A DNA stretch of 29,145 nt from Priapulus caudatus (GCF_000485595.1 NW_014578540.1:38318-67462); one strand, 5' to 3'; positions 10,750-20,102 are shown, counted from the first letter of the stretch. Made by a program: numbers and translations. Notes: a model not told the origin generated them from the letters alone.

Positions 10750-11390
10750 ACAAGCAAGCAAAATATAAAGCAGGCCATCTTTGCTTCGTTTTGCTCGCCT
10801 TTGCTGCTCAAACAAGCAAAATGCATAGCCGAGCATCTTCGCTTTGTTTCACTTGCCTTTGCTACGCGAGCAAGCAAAATACAGAGCGGGGCATCTTCGC
10901 TTCGTTTTGCTCACCTTCGCTGCTCGAGCAAGCAAAATGCAGAGCGGCGGCATGTTCGCTTCACTTCGCTCGCCTTTATTGCGCAAGCAAGCGAAATAGA
11001 GAGCGGGGCATCTTCGCTTCATTTCACTCGCCTTTGCTGCTCGAGCAAACGAAATACAGAGTGGGGCATGTTTGCTTCGTTTCGCTCGCCTTCGCTGCTC
11101 GAGCAAGCGAAATACAGAGCGCTGGCATGTTCGCTTCGTTTTGCTTGCCTTCACTACGCGAGCAAACGACATACAGAGCGGGCCATCTTCACTTTGTTTC
11201 GCTCACCTTCGCTGGACTAAGCTGGTCGAGCAAGCAAAATTGAGACTGGGGCATGTTCGCTTCATTGCGCTGGACTTCGCTGGAATTCGCTGGTCAAGCA
11301 AGCAAAATTGAGACCGGGGTATGTTCGATTCGTTGCGCTGGAGTTCGCTGGACTTCGCTGGTCGAGCAAGCAAAATTCCCCCCACCCCCG
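10750..11390. repeat. ~60-bp self-complementary minisatellite, array 2
   Basis: Same unit as the 7330-8285 array, about ten copies. Towards the right end (11205-11380) units change to a variant with added CTGGACTTCGCTGGTCGAGC and GAGACTGGGGCATGTTCG. That variant is shared with single copies near 12050-12105 and with the inverted array at 20150-20480. Confidence 0.93.
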
Positions 11391-11716
11391 TAACGAAAGA
11401 GTCAATGTGTGTGCGTGGGCGTGCGGTTAATTGTTATACCGTATACTGACGGCGGCCGGTTTTAGTGTGGCCAATTTCCCGGATCTAAACAAATGACAGC
11501 CAAGAAACGCATGTAACACTTGTCCGTCTTACGTACCGTCACGATAACCGTCTTAAATAACAATGAAATAGGTAAGGTCGTTAGGAAGATATATGAGTTA
11601 TATAGTCAGTTACTTTAGCGTGCATCAGCTGCGTATATAACGCATAATAGATACACAAAACATACACGCACGCACGCACGCACGAACGCACACATACACA
11701 GACACAGACAGGGGAT
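11351..11716 (+). repeat. Direct duplication, left copy
   Basis: The sequence from the last minisatellite unit through GTAACGAAAGAGTCAATGTG, GACGGCGGCCGGTTTTAGTG, CACGATAACCGTCTTAAAT and a (CGCA)n/ACACA tract is repeated almost identically at 12058-12455, about 710-740 bases away. No coding capacity. The pair could be LTR-like, but no TG...CA ends or primer-binding site are seen. Confidence 0.88.
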
Positions 11717-12057
11717 AGGTCTAGTATTAGTAACTATAGAGGGTTCCGCGACTTGCACTAAAAATAGCAATACCACCTACAATCCCGTGCCGCCGGCCAT
11801 ACTGGTAGTCAGAATTGTGAACACGTGTTACCGATATTCGCAATCTAGCAATTTTACATCGATAGATTGTACATACGATAGTGTTATTATAGTAATCGAT
11901 ATTAGCAGTAAGTGGATCCCGGTTTTGCAGACAGGTTTACCAGCGCGTGTTAGGCGCTAAAGTTCGATATGATTGTGCAGACCCGGTTTTACAGGGTGTT
12001 GCAGGCAGGGTTATCAGCGTGAGTTGGGGTGCTCCGCTAGAGTTGTGATTGGGGCAT

Positions 12058-12455
12058 GTTCGCTTCATTGCGCTGGACTTCGCTGGACTTCGCTGGTCGA
12101 GCAAGCAAAATTCCCTCCCCCCGTAACGAAAGAATCAATGTGTGTGCGTGTGCGTGCGGCTAATTGTTATACCGTATACTGACGGCGGCCGGTTTTAGTG
12201 TGGCAAATTTCCCGGATCTAAACAAATGGCAGCCGAGAAACGCATGTAACACTTGTCCGTCTTACGTACCGTCACGATAACCGTCTTAAATGAAAATGAA
12301 ATAGATAAGGTTGTTAGGAAGATATATGCGTTATAATATAGTAAGTTACTTTAGCGTGCATCAGCTGCATATATAACGCATAATAGATACACAATACACA
12401 CACGCACGCACGAACGCACGCACGCACGCACACATACACAGACACACACAGGAGG
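12058..12455 (+). repeat. Direct duplication, right copy
   Basis: Right copy of the 11351-11716 segment, differing by scattered substitutions and small indels and by length of the CGCA/CA-rich tail. The 341-base spacer between the copies includes short GGTTTTGCAGACAGG-like motifs repeated near 11925, 11980 and 12000. A MITE has inserted exactly at the end of this copy. Confidence 0.88.
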
Positions 12456-12644
12456 TAGCCCGACCAGGCTGTGTGACTAACGTCAATATACACATAACGT
12501 CAATATAATATACTGGTCTTCTAACCAGTAACCCTAGCAAAGACCGTTTCTTTGAGCTAACACAAGAGTAGCTCCAAGAAACGGCATTGCTAGGGTTAGA
12601 AGACCATCGGTATAGAGAATCAGTCGCACAACCTGGTCGGGCTA
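12456..12644. mobile_element. 189-bp palindromic MITE with 10-bp target-site duplication
   Basis: The ends read TAGCCCGACCAGG and its complement, and the inverted match continues inward through TGTGTGACT and GGTCTTCTAACC...CCTAGCAA...GAAACG towards the centre, so nearly the whole element can fold. The exact direct repeat ACACAGGAGG flanks it at 12446-12455 and 12645-12654. Nine- to eleven-base duplications are typical of the Mutator superfamily, so MULE-derived is a reasonable inference. No transposase. Confidence 0.88.
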
Positions 12645-12744
12645 ACACAGGAGGTAAAGTAATGTTAAAATAACGCAGTGGCTACGCGTCCGGAACCGGT
12701 CGCCTTGCTATGCAAGCTAGGATTGCAATAATTGCGGCCCGGTA

Positions 12745-13120
12745 TCTGAGTCCTGGCTAGATGATTCTGTTGATAACTCTGAAATTAAAACTGAAAATTA
12801 TAGTGTAGAAAGGCAGTTGTGGCTTATAGTGTAGGATCGAGATGGATCAGGTGGTGGGGTGTGTATTTTCATCAGAAATGATTTAGCATATAACATAAGA
12901 ACTGATATGGATATAGTGGGGCTAGAAGCTATATAAGATGATAGCTTACTACCAAGATCAAAACCAATATTGACCGGGGTATGCTATCGACCACCAAAAC
13001 AAGGCAACTTCTTTGAACTATTGGAAAATATTAATATATATGCTGACAGGTTCAATGAGCAGGAAATTATTATATCCGGGATTTCAATGTTAACGTTCTA
13101 GAAAAATCCTGCTTCATAAG
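12745..13120 (+). pseudogene. LINE APE-type endonuclease remnant
   Basis: Conceptual translation shows SESWLDDSVDNSEI, then DRDGSGGGVCIFIRNDL, then ILTGVCYRPP, and after a one-base frameshift GDFNVNV, the Asp/Asn motif of APE endonucleases. In-frame stops fall before DRDGSG and after VGLEAI. The frameshift lies within the GDFNVN motif near 13078-13084. The remaining endonuclease and the start of the reverse transcriptase are deleted soon after. Confidence 0.85.
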
Positions 13121-13139
13121 AGGAGTAAAGATGAAATTA

Positions 13140-15024
13140 CGTACAAGGATTTTAAATTGCTTATAGAAACAAAGTTCAAAATAAAATCAAGCAAAGGCTA
13201 ATTACTATACGGAAAAGGTTGAGGACCACAAAAATGACCCTAAAAAATTATGGCCAACTTTAAAGAGTATGGGGATGAAAAATAAGGGAGCCAGTGACTT
13301 GGGCGGGGTAGGACTAAAAATTGGATGAAATATATGTTTTGAGAAAGCAATTGTTGCAAATAATTTTAATAAATATTTCACAAGTGTGGCCTCAAACTTG
13401 GTGAACGATCTACCACAAAAGAAAGGGACGCATAATGAGATTAGTCTTCAAAATTATTATAGGGACAAAGGTGTAGTAAAAAAGTCATTTACTTTTACAG
13501 CGGTTGGAGAGGAAGAGGTACTACGGGTGCTGAAAAACATTAAGACAGGTAAGGCTATTGGGTTAGATAATATTCCCGCAAAATTTATAAAAGATGGATC
13601 AAACGTTATTTGCTCAGCTCTTACACATGTAATAAACATGTCATTTATCCAAGGAAAAATTCCTGATGACATGAAGGCAGCAAGGATCATTCCGATACAT
13701 GAAAAGAATAGCAAAACAGAACCCGGAAACTATAGGCCTAGGTTTTGGAGCGAATAGCCTATAACCAAGTAGAGAAATATTTAATAAAAAATTCCTTACT
13801 TTACGAGTTCCAATCTGGCTTTAGATCAAATTTCTCTCCTGACACAAGTTTAATCCATCTAAATGATATTATTCGTAATGTGTCGGACAAAGGCAATCTA
13901 GCTGGTATGGTTTTATTAGATCTTCAAAAAGCTTTTGATACCGTTGACCATAAATTTCTACTAGTCAAGCTAAAAACTATCGGAATGGATATTAGGACTG
14001 TGAAATGGTTCGGTGCTTATCTCTCTGGTAAAAGCCAAATAACTGATGTAGGAGGTACCTTCTCTAATAAGAACCCTATTGCATGTGGAGTACCACAAGG
14101 TTCGATTTTGGGTCCTCTGTTATTTCTGATTTATGTTAATGACATGGCAAAGGCAGTTAACGTCAAGCTTTTATTATATGCTGACGATTCGGCCTTAGTA
14201 GTTTTAGGGACAGAAGTACAGGCTATACAGAAAGAATTAAGTAGAGAACTGCATTCCATTAATAAATGGCTCAATGTTAATAATTTATCCTTGCATCTTA
14301 GAAAAACAGAAAGTATTATTTTTGGAACTAAACACAAACTCAGGGATAATCCAAAACTGGACATCAGAAGTAATTGGGTGGCAATTGCACATAAAAATAC
14401 AGTTAAGTATCTAGGAATAGACTTGGAAGACTCCATGAGTGGTGAGGTAACGGGAATTAAGGTTGTAAAAAAGGTTAACAATAGACTGAAATTTCTTTCC
14501 AGAAAAGCTAAGTATTTAAACAGCGGCATGTAAAAGATTACTAGTTTCTGCCCTAATTCAATGTCATTTTGACTATGCAAGCAGTATATGGTACAGCAGT
14601 CTTACAAAGCGCACAAGGTAAGCTGCAAATGTGTCAAAATAAAGCCATTAGATGTGTTCTCACCCTAGGTACTAGAGCACACATAGGTGCTAGAGAGTTC
14701 AAGGCTGTAAATTGGGTACCTGTAGCGTTCAGGGTAATGCAACTGAACGTCAATAGGGTTTTTCAAATATTACATAATCTCGGCCCACAGTATATGACAG
14801 AAGGTTTCATGTTAACGTCAGAAGTCCATAGTTTCAATACAAGGGAAGGTGAGATTTCTATTTTTAAACAGAGGGTGGGAGGGAAGCCGTGGGAAAAACT
14901 TTTTTACTTATACTGCAATTGAAGCTTAAAACTCTCTAGCACAGCAAGCTAAGACAAATTCTGTTTATTCTAGTTTTAAGTATAGTGTTAAGAAATGTCT
15001 GATGGAAAAGATAAAAACATTATA
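13140..15024 (+). pseudogene. LINE reverse transcriptase remnant
   Basis: Fragments in order: KKLWPTLKSMG, NNFNKYFTSVA, GLDNIPAKFIKDG, IPIHEKNSKTEPGNYRP, then a small out-of-frame deletion near 13740 removing the segment between NYRP and VLERIAYNQ. Next come FQSGFRSNFS, LLDLQKAFDTVDH (first catalytic Asp), CGVPQGSILGPLLFLIYVND and LLLYADDSALVV (catalytic Asp pair). The frame is interrupted by a stop at 14531-14533 and shifts again around 14620. It resumes at KLQMCQNKAIRCVL and continues, with further stops and shifts, to about 15024. The longest intact piece is 13745-14533. Confidence 0.92.
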
Positions 15025-15363
15025 GGCAGAGGAGTATGGTTTTCGCTAAAAGAATTCGGTTGAAATTAGGCATAAGAAAAGTTTGTATCGTCGTATGAGA
15101 ATGTACCATTGTATAACCGGTTAAAACTACAAATTGTATATTTCAATAGTTAGTGCTAATAGTATTGGTAGTGTAATTGTTAGATTCAAGGCATAGCAAA
15201 ACAAGGACCACAATGTAAATACGTGTGCTAGTCATGCTTTTAGTGTATATATCCTTGGTAGTTATCCAATTTTATAAATTCAGAATTTTATTGTAAAAGT
15301 ATGCTATGTATTGTATATGATGAATAATTGCCTAAATAAATAAATAAAAATAAAATAGCCTCC

Positions 15364-15739
15364 AGGCTACGCATCCGGACATCCACTCACACAGTGATCG
15401 CGCGACTCGCGTACACGCGTGATTGCACGACGCGAACGGGACACTCTGCTGATTGCCGAAAATATACAATATATGCTCTGCTGCTGTCTATCCTTTCATC
15501 CGTCCTCTCTCGCTCGCTCTCTCTCTTTCGGACACACACACACACGCACATCTCTATCTCTCTCACACACACCTCTAGCTCTCTCTCTCACGCATACACA
15601 CACACATACACATTTCCTCTCATTCTCTCTCACGCCCACACACACACACACTCGGCAATCAGCAGAGCGTACCGTTGCGCAATTATGCGTGTACGTGTCG
15701 CAAGATCACTGTGTGATATGGATGTCCGGACGCGTAGCC
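15364..15739. mobile_element. ~376-bp inverted-repeat element adjoining the LINE tail
   Basis: The left arm (15364-15470, AGGCTACGCATCCGGACATCC...) matches the reverse complement of the right arm (15649-15739) over about 100 bases, with an inner match CTGCTGATTGCCGA. The centre (15505-15650) is TC- and CA-rich microsatellite. No transposase and no clear target-site duplication. A GTGGCTACGCG motif also occurs at 12679 and, inverted, near 15768, hinting at a larger disrupted element around the LINE. Confidence 0.72.
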
Positions 15740-16112
15740 TAGCGGCTCCTTGTCCGAAACCAGTCGCGTAGCCACGGCCTTAAAATAAACGTGTGTATCA
15801 TTAGCCATCAATCAGAGATGTGAACGGAAGTATGAATAGGTGGCTTCGTTTGCTATAGATTAGCAGTTGTAAGAAGAAAGACTCAGAGACACAGATTATA
15901 CTTCTCTGAGCGTGCGTGTGTACACGCACACACACGACACAGTGTAACGTTAGTCTTTACGTTACTATGTTATTGTATATTATAATGTTATGTTTAGCCA
16001 AAAGACATAGATAAGACGAAGTCAGAGGATAAATACCATGACTGGACGTTTAATGAAGGTTAACACTGAGTACTGTTACAGAAGCTGTTGTTGCGGTTGT
16101 GCCTGGGTGCGG
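15740..16112. other. Unannotated stretch
   Basis: No gene recognised. It contains a short CACACA tract near 15925-15940 and AT-rich sequence to 16010. Confidence 0.4.
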
Positions 16113-16350
16113 AGAAGTTCTCCTAATCTCCTCCTCCTCATCGTCCGACTCTTGCGTTTGGACGAGGAGCAGCAGTTCTGTTGTTGCAGCAGCAGCAGCA
16201 GCAGCAGCAGTCGTCGGGAGATTCTCCTTCTCCTCCTCGTCCGACCCTTACGTGCGGACGAGGAGCAGCAGTTCCGTCTGCCGGGAGGTTCTCCTATCTC
16301 CTCCTTGTCCGACCCCTTCGTTCGGACGAGGAGCAGCAGTTCTGTCGGGA
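16113..16350. repeat. ~65-bp tandem repeat with internal hairpins, three copies
   Basis: Each unit has a CTCCT-rich run, GTCCGAC...GGACGAGGAGCAGCAGTTC and ends in GGGAGATTC-like sequence. CGTCCGA and its complement within each unit can pair. The first copy carries an extra (CAG)n run of about eight triplets (16186-16210). The units read openly on both strands, but the Ser/Arg-rich translations look like repeat artefacts. Confidence 0.87.
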
Positions 16351-16401
16351 GATTCCTTGATTTTCCCCGGGTCCTTGGCTTTATAGCCGCAGGCACGCCC
16401 G

Positions 16402-16426
16402 CGGCGCATGCGTCACGCATGCGCCG
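16402..16426. promoter_or_regulatory. Perfect palindrome with paired NRF-1-like motifs
   Basis: Arms CGGCGCATGCGT and ACGCATGCGCCG flank one C. Each arm contains GCGCATGCG, the core of the known NRF-1 binding consensus, and a further CGCGCATGCGG lies near 16457. The surroundings (16380-16580) are GC- and CpG-rich. A CpG-type promoter is possible, but no downstream gene is recognised. Confidence 0.4.
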
Positions 16427-16480
16427 TGCACACCAATGCCAGCGTCGCAGACACTCGCGCATGCGGGGTTTCACCACAAT

Positions 16481-16562
16481 TGCCCTGGGCGGTGGTGACA
16501 CCCAGCGGCAAGACGCGTTATTCCGCATCACCATGCCCTGGGCGCTGGCGACCCCCAGCGGC
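16481..16562. repeat. Two-copy GC-rich hairpin repeat
   Basis: GCCCTGGGCGGTGGTGACAC followed by CCAGCGGC recurs 51 bases later as GCCCTGGGCGCTGGCGACCC followed by CCAGCGGC. Each can fold through CTGGG/CCCAG pairing. Confidence 0.7.
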
Positions 16563-16824
16563 GCGGGCGCGCTGCGAACACTTAACGTGGTCCCCTAGCA
16601 TTGGTGCTGATTGGCTTCACGCCTGATTTGCGGCATCTAAGCCTTTTGGGCTAAATTACACGGAGCACTGCACATTAGTGTCACTTCACGTTATCGTCGT
16701 AACATAGACAATGCCTTAGCCCTATGTCAACACCATGTTGCAGTCACGTCACGCACGCGCCGACTGATTAGTTCTTCCGCTTAATTCCTTGGCGTGCTCG
16801 CGCGAGACTGTCGACGGTGTGATT

Positions 16825-16972
16825 GCGCCGGTGGGGGAAAAGATAGTAGCTCTATTGATTGTAACGCCGTGCGCGCCGGTGGGGGGAGATAGTAGCTCTA
16901 TTAATTGTGGTCGCGCGCGCCGGTGGGGGGGGGGAGATCGTAACTCTATTGATTGTAGCGCTGTGCTGCAGC
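16825..16972 (+). repeat. ~48-bp tandem repeat, three copies
   Basis: Each copy begins GCGCCGGTGGGGG, has GATAGTAGCTCTATTGATTG or a close variant, and ends in a GCGC/GTGC segment. The G-run length varies between copies (up to ten G). Confidence 0.88.
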
Positions 16973-16997
16973 GTTACACTTCTCTCCCCACTAAACC

Positions 16998-17040
16998 GAT
17001 GTCCATCCTCGTGGACATCGACCACCAGCCTTCTGGCTGG
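16998..17040. other. Two adjacent perfect hairpins
   Basis: GATGTCCA (16998-17005) pairs with TGGACATC (17012-17019) over a 6-base loop, and five bases later CCAGCC (17025-17030) pairs with GGCTGG (17035-17040) over TTCT. It could be a structured RNA element or part of an LTR. Nothing else supports either reading. Confidence 0.35.
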
Positions 17041-17220
17041 CCTTACGCGTCATGGTATTAGATAGCGACATAGCTACCATCAATACAATAAATACATAAT
17101 ACACTATACATAATAATGATACATTATTGTCTACTGGTGTGGGCCTCGACCACGCGACCGCACACCGTACAAAACTACTAGGGAATATTCGCGGTTCCGC
17201 AAAGTGAAGCCAAGTGAAGT

Positions 17221-17469
17221 TCAGTGGTCGACGTCCTCTTCATAGCCGTTGGGGAATGGTGGCGGTTCCAACATGGCAGTCATAATAGCTGCCGCGGCGA
17301 GTGCTCGTGCCATTTTGCTGATGTGTTGAAGGTTGAATGTCGTGTGCTCGGGGGCGTCTGAATTTGAAACTCGTACATAATTGGGTCGTCGGCGGTGCCT
17401 GACCCGGTGAATGATCCGATAATTTCCACTTCCGGGAATGGCCGTGGGCAGTAGTGCTCCCAGACCCAA
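17221..17469 (-). pseudogene. Possible Ty3/Gypsy gag-like fragment
   Basis: Minus-strand translation ends ISKMARALAAAA...MLEPPPFPNGYEEDVDH. A hydrophobic/Ala-rich helix followed by LEPPPF-x-G-x-EDVDxW resembles the start of Gypsy-type gag proteins, but similarity is by eye only and the frame ends at a stop right after it. An overlapping minus frame (17280-17558) and a plus frame (17454-17813) are also open, with no recognisable domain. It lies downstream of the pol-like fragment at 17950-18295 in the minus reading direction, so the two are not one intact element. Confidence 0.28.
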
Positions 17470-17949
17470 GAGTCGTCGTTCGAATCAGGGCTGGTGGGGC
17501 ACCACCGTGCCGAGAAAGCGGTTCCCCAGCGGGGCGGGAGCTCGTGTTCTTCTCGCACTGCGGCGCTTGCGCCCTCCGGCAGCAGGGACGATGGCGGCGG
17601 TGGCTGCTGTTTCTCGGGTTGTTTCCCGTTCTCGTCGTTGTTGGAAGGGTGCTGACAATGTCAAGTGGTGGACGAATGAGTATGTGGGCAGAAGATTACT
17701 CACATGTACATCGCGAGTACGTGTTTGGCCTTGCGCCTTACTACAAAGTGGCAGTGGAGAAAGTTTCTCGACCACGGTATAGTAAGGCTGCAAACGTGGG
17801 GTTAAAAAATTAGACGGGGTTTCCTATGTCAAAGGATTGAGCCCTCTCTCGCGCGCCTGCCATAAAGGCGTTTATTATGCGCATGTGCCACTTTAGTGAT
17901 ACGCTGCATCGCAACGAATGCCCGGTGCAAGCGTTCAGTAGCGTGATTT

Positions 17950-18295
17950 ACTGGGTCATCAGCGTATGCCAATCGTCATACCATCTGTGCGTCTCTACCA
18001 TTTGCGTGTAAATTGCTCTGACGTCGTAGCCGGAAGCGTCGCAGGGTAGCTAATGGAAAACTTCCATCAAATAATGCTAAAATGGGAGCCTCTGTGAGAC
18101 ACCTACAAAGAGACTGAAACGCAGTCGGTGCGTCGTCTGACCACACAAAGGTTTTGTCCTTGTGGGTGTGGTCGTGCATTAGGATGAGGAGGGTCGTGAT
18201 GATACGTAATGGGACCTACTCGGCGTGAGGGTCGTGAGGCCTCAGCGTCAGGCGAAGGCAGTACCACTTGGCACTTGGTGTATGGGTTTTGAGGC
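17950..18295 (-). pseudogene. Fossil Ty3/Gypsy-like reverse transcriptase/RNase H fragment
   Basis: On the minus strand the segment KDKTFVWSDDAPTAFQSL followed by LTEAPILALFDGSFPL matches the join between the reverse transcriptase thumb and RNase H of Ty3/Gypsy elements. After a frameshift it continues as DASGYDVRAIYTQ, the first catalytic Asp region of that RNase H. Upstream, a GLKTHTPSAKWYC segment before a stop resembles the reverse transcriptase end. The element is clearly dead. No LTRs could be matched nearby. Confidence 0.72.
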
Positions 18296-18588
18296 CATAC
18301 CGCCGAGCGGTGATGAGGTGATGGGTATGATTGATGGTGGGTCTTGGGGTGGCATATGCGCAGACGCTTCGGGTGGCAAATAAGATAGCGCGTCCGCTTG
18401 GACGTTTGAAACGCGTCGCGCTTGCTTGAAACAGCTGGCAAATACGCCTGATTACGAACAGGTGGACGCCGGTCGCGTCCTGTAATGGGGGGTCGCCATG
18501 GGTGCGATCGTAGCGGGGCTTCATGGGGTTTCATAGGGCCTCATTGTAAACGTTGTAGGCGCGGGGGTTGTCGTGTTATGTCTCGAGA

Positions 18589-18867
18589 TTACTGATTCAT
18601 CGAGGGCGACGAGACCTGTGGCCCTGACTGTGTAATTAACGTACGGAAACTGCGCACTTCTCTAATGAGGTCGGATGGGGTAGGGCGTTGTATCGTAGTG
18701 ACGTCAATAGGTTCGGTCATGTCATAGGGGTCAGTTAACACGTGACCAGGGTTTTGTCGTACAAACTTCTCATGATAGTTCACACACACGTCGCATGTCA
18801 TCATTTTCTTATCTTTATCATAAAATATTATAACAGCCAATCTCTTCCTATCGCTTTCCCACACCAT
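18589..18867 (-). CDS. Hypothetical 92-residue frame with a CxxC...H segment
   Basis: Begins MVWESDRKR and contains MMTCDVCVNYHEKF, a CxxC plus nearby His that recalls the short zinc fingers of some transposon-derived proteins. The rest (QNPGHVLTDPYD..., ending SSPSMNQ) is not recognised. No promoter, partner exon or second half of a zinc finger is visible, so it may be a chance frame or a transposon remnant. Confidence 0.22.
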   Translation of the reverse strand: MVWESDRKRLAVIIFYDKDKKMMTCDVCVNYHEKFVRQNPGHVLTDPYDMTEPIDVTTIQRPTPSDLIREVRSFRTLITQSGPQVSSPSMNQ

Positions 18868-18930
18868 AGATTAATTTTGTACTAAGACACGCGTATATAA
18901 GATAGCCGAGTCGGTTTAGAGTTAGTGTTA

Positions 18931-18985
18931 CGGTTAGGGTAACTTAGGTTAAGTTAGGTTAACTGTTAACTGGTAACTTAGGTTA
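18931..18985. repeat. Short GTTAGG/AACTTAGGTTA-type degenerate repeat
   Basis: Several imperfect TTAGGTTAA/GTTAACTG units in tandem. Resemblance to telomeric repeats is superficial (see rejected list). Confidence 0.6.
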
Positions 18986-19304
18986 ACTGTTTGTACTTGT
19001 GTGTATATTTTGCTCGGAGGAATATCCACGTCCTTAGTTTTAGGGTCGCAAGGCACCATAAAACAGCGTTACGCACTAGTGGTACGTAACAAAATAGACG
19101 CGGCCTGGACCCGCAGTCTGAGCCGGCAGTGAAAGGGTTTTAATAATTAGAATTAGCAAGAGCTGGGATTCGGGCTGAATCGTCCCCCTCCCCCGCACAA
19201 CAACAGCTTTCAGGCCCGTCGAACCAGTTTCTTTTTCTCTTTTCTTTCCTTTAAAAAAATCATATATGGGGCAACCGCCCCCCCGCCCCCCTTATGATCC
19301 CGAA

Positions 19305-20102
19305 GGAGAGAGCGATGGAGGGAAAGAGGTCGAGTGAAAGAAAATGAGAGAACCTGCCCCACGTGACGCCGCGCCCGTATATATATATATATATATATAT
19401 TAGAGACAATCTTTAAAAGTCCAAAGAACCAAGCCAGAGACGGAGAGAGAGAGAGAGACAACGACAATTCTCTTTTTAGTATATCTATTCTACGTGTAAG
19501 CAAGGTTTAAGCCCACAGGCACTTGGAGCGTTTTAATAAAATATAATGCTAAATAAATACGAAATCAATTTACTACCAAAGTTTTAATGTGTCTGTACTC
19601 TCTTTCACTTATTCTTGCCGACAATTTCCTGTAAATGCCGTCAACAAACGCTCAACAAATTTCTTCAACAAACGCTGGCTGCCGCCATTGCTGCCGCTGC
19701 ACACTAACAGATAAATATATACACATATATATTTATGTGTTAGTGTGCAGCGGCAGCAATCTGTTGACGGCATTTACAGGAAATCCTCGGCAAGAATAAG
19801 TGAAATACAGTATAGAAACATTAAAACTTTGGTAGTAAATAGATTTCGAATTTATTTAGCATTATATTATTTTATCGAAACGCTCCAAGTGCCTGTGGGC
19901 TTAGACCTTGCTTACACGTAAAATAGATCTACTAAAAAGAGAATTGTCGTTGTCTCTCTCACTCCGTCTCTGGCTTGGTTCTTTGGACTTTTAAAGATTG
20001 TCTCTAATATATATATATATATATATATACGGGCGCGGCGTCACGTGGGGCAGGTTCTCTCATTTTCTTTCACTCGACCTCTTTCCCTCCATCGCTCTCT
20101 CC
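19305..20102. repeat. ~800-bp near-perfect palindrome
   Basis: The left arm runs from GGAGAGAGCGATGGAGGG at 19305 through CCACGTGACGCCGCGCCCG, a (TA)n tract, CTTTAAAAGTCCAAAGAACC, GACAACGACAATTCTC and GTAAGCAAGG to the centre near 19700-19740. The right arm to 20102 is its reverse complement in the same order. The left arm carries about 45 extra bases near 19645-19690. Outer segments match almost base for base, so the arms are recent or still subject to gene conversion. The whole segment could form a large cruciform. Confidence 0.9.
19514..19897. mobile_element. 384-bp MITE related to the 4541-5497 foldback element
   Basis: The ends read CACAGGCACTTGGAGCG and complement, differing at one base from the element at 4541-5497. 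Both also share an inner CCGCCATTG and CACACTRACASATAAATATAT-type segment. Unlike that element, its flanks are inverted (TTTAAGCC versus GGCTTAGA) rather than direct repeats, because it sits at the centre of the larger palindrome. The central stem is GTGCAGCGGCAGCAAT and complement. Confidence 0.8.

Larger units (their letters stand above)
12744..15355 (+). mobile_element. Decayed, 5'-truncated non-LTR retrotransposon (Jockey superfamily, CR1/L2-like)
   Basis: The order endonuclease fragment, reverse transcriptase, C-terminal region, then a 3' tail of TAAATAAATAAAAATAAAATA fits a LINE inserted on the plus strand. The 5' end is missing: homology begins in mid-endonuclease at the SESWLDDS segment. 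Several frameshifts, stop codons and internal deletions show it cannot be active. I place it in the CR1/L2-like part of the Jockey superfamily from the GVPQGSILGPLLF, YADDS and QCHFDYA segments. The exact clade needs a tree. Confidence 0.9.

Noticed and set aside
11351-12455. LTR pair of a short retrotransposon
   Set aside because: The copies start in a minisatellite unit and end in a CA-rich microsatellite, with no TG...CA ends, primer-binding site, polypurine tract or target duplication.
15387-15771. Ser/Thr/His-rich frames over the TC/CA-rich region
   Set aside because: Microsatellite translation within an inverted-repeat element.
16076-16598. Ser/Arg/Leu-rich protein on either strand over the CTCCT/CAG repeats
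   Set aside because: Both strands are open across the same tandem repeat, and neither has a conserved motif.
18931-18985. TTAGG-like tandem sequence as a telomere remnant
   Set aside because: Units are irregular (GTTAACTG, AACTTAGG), with only one TTAGGG. Too short and degenerate for telomeric DNA.
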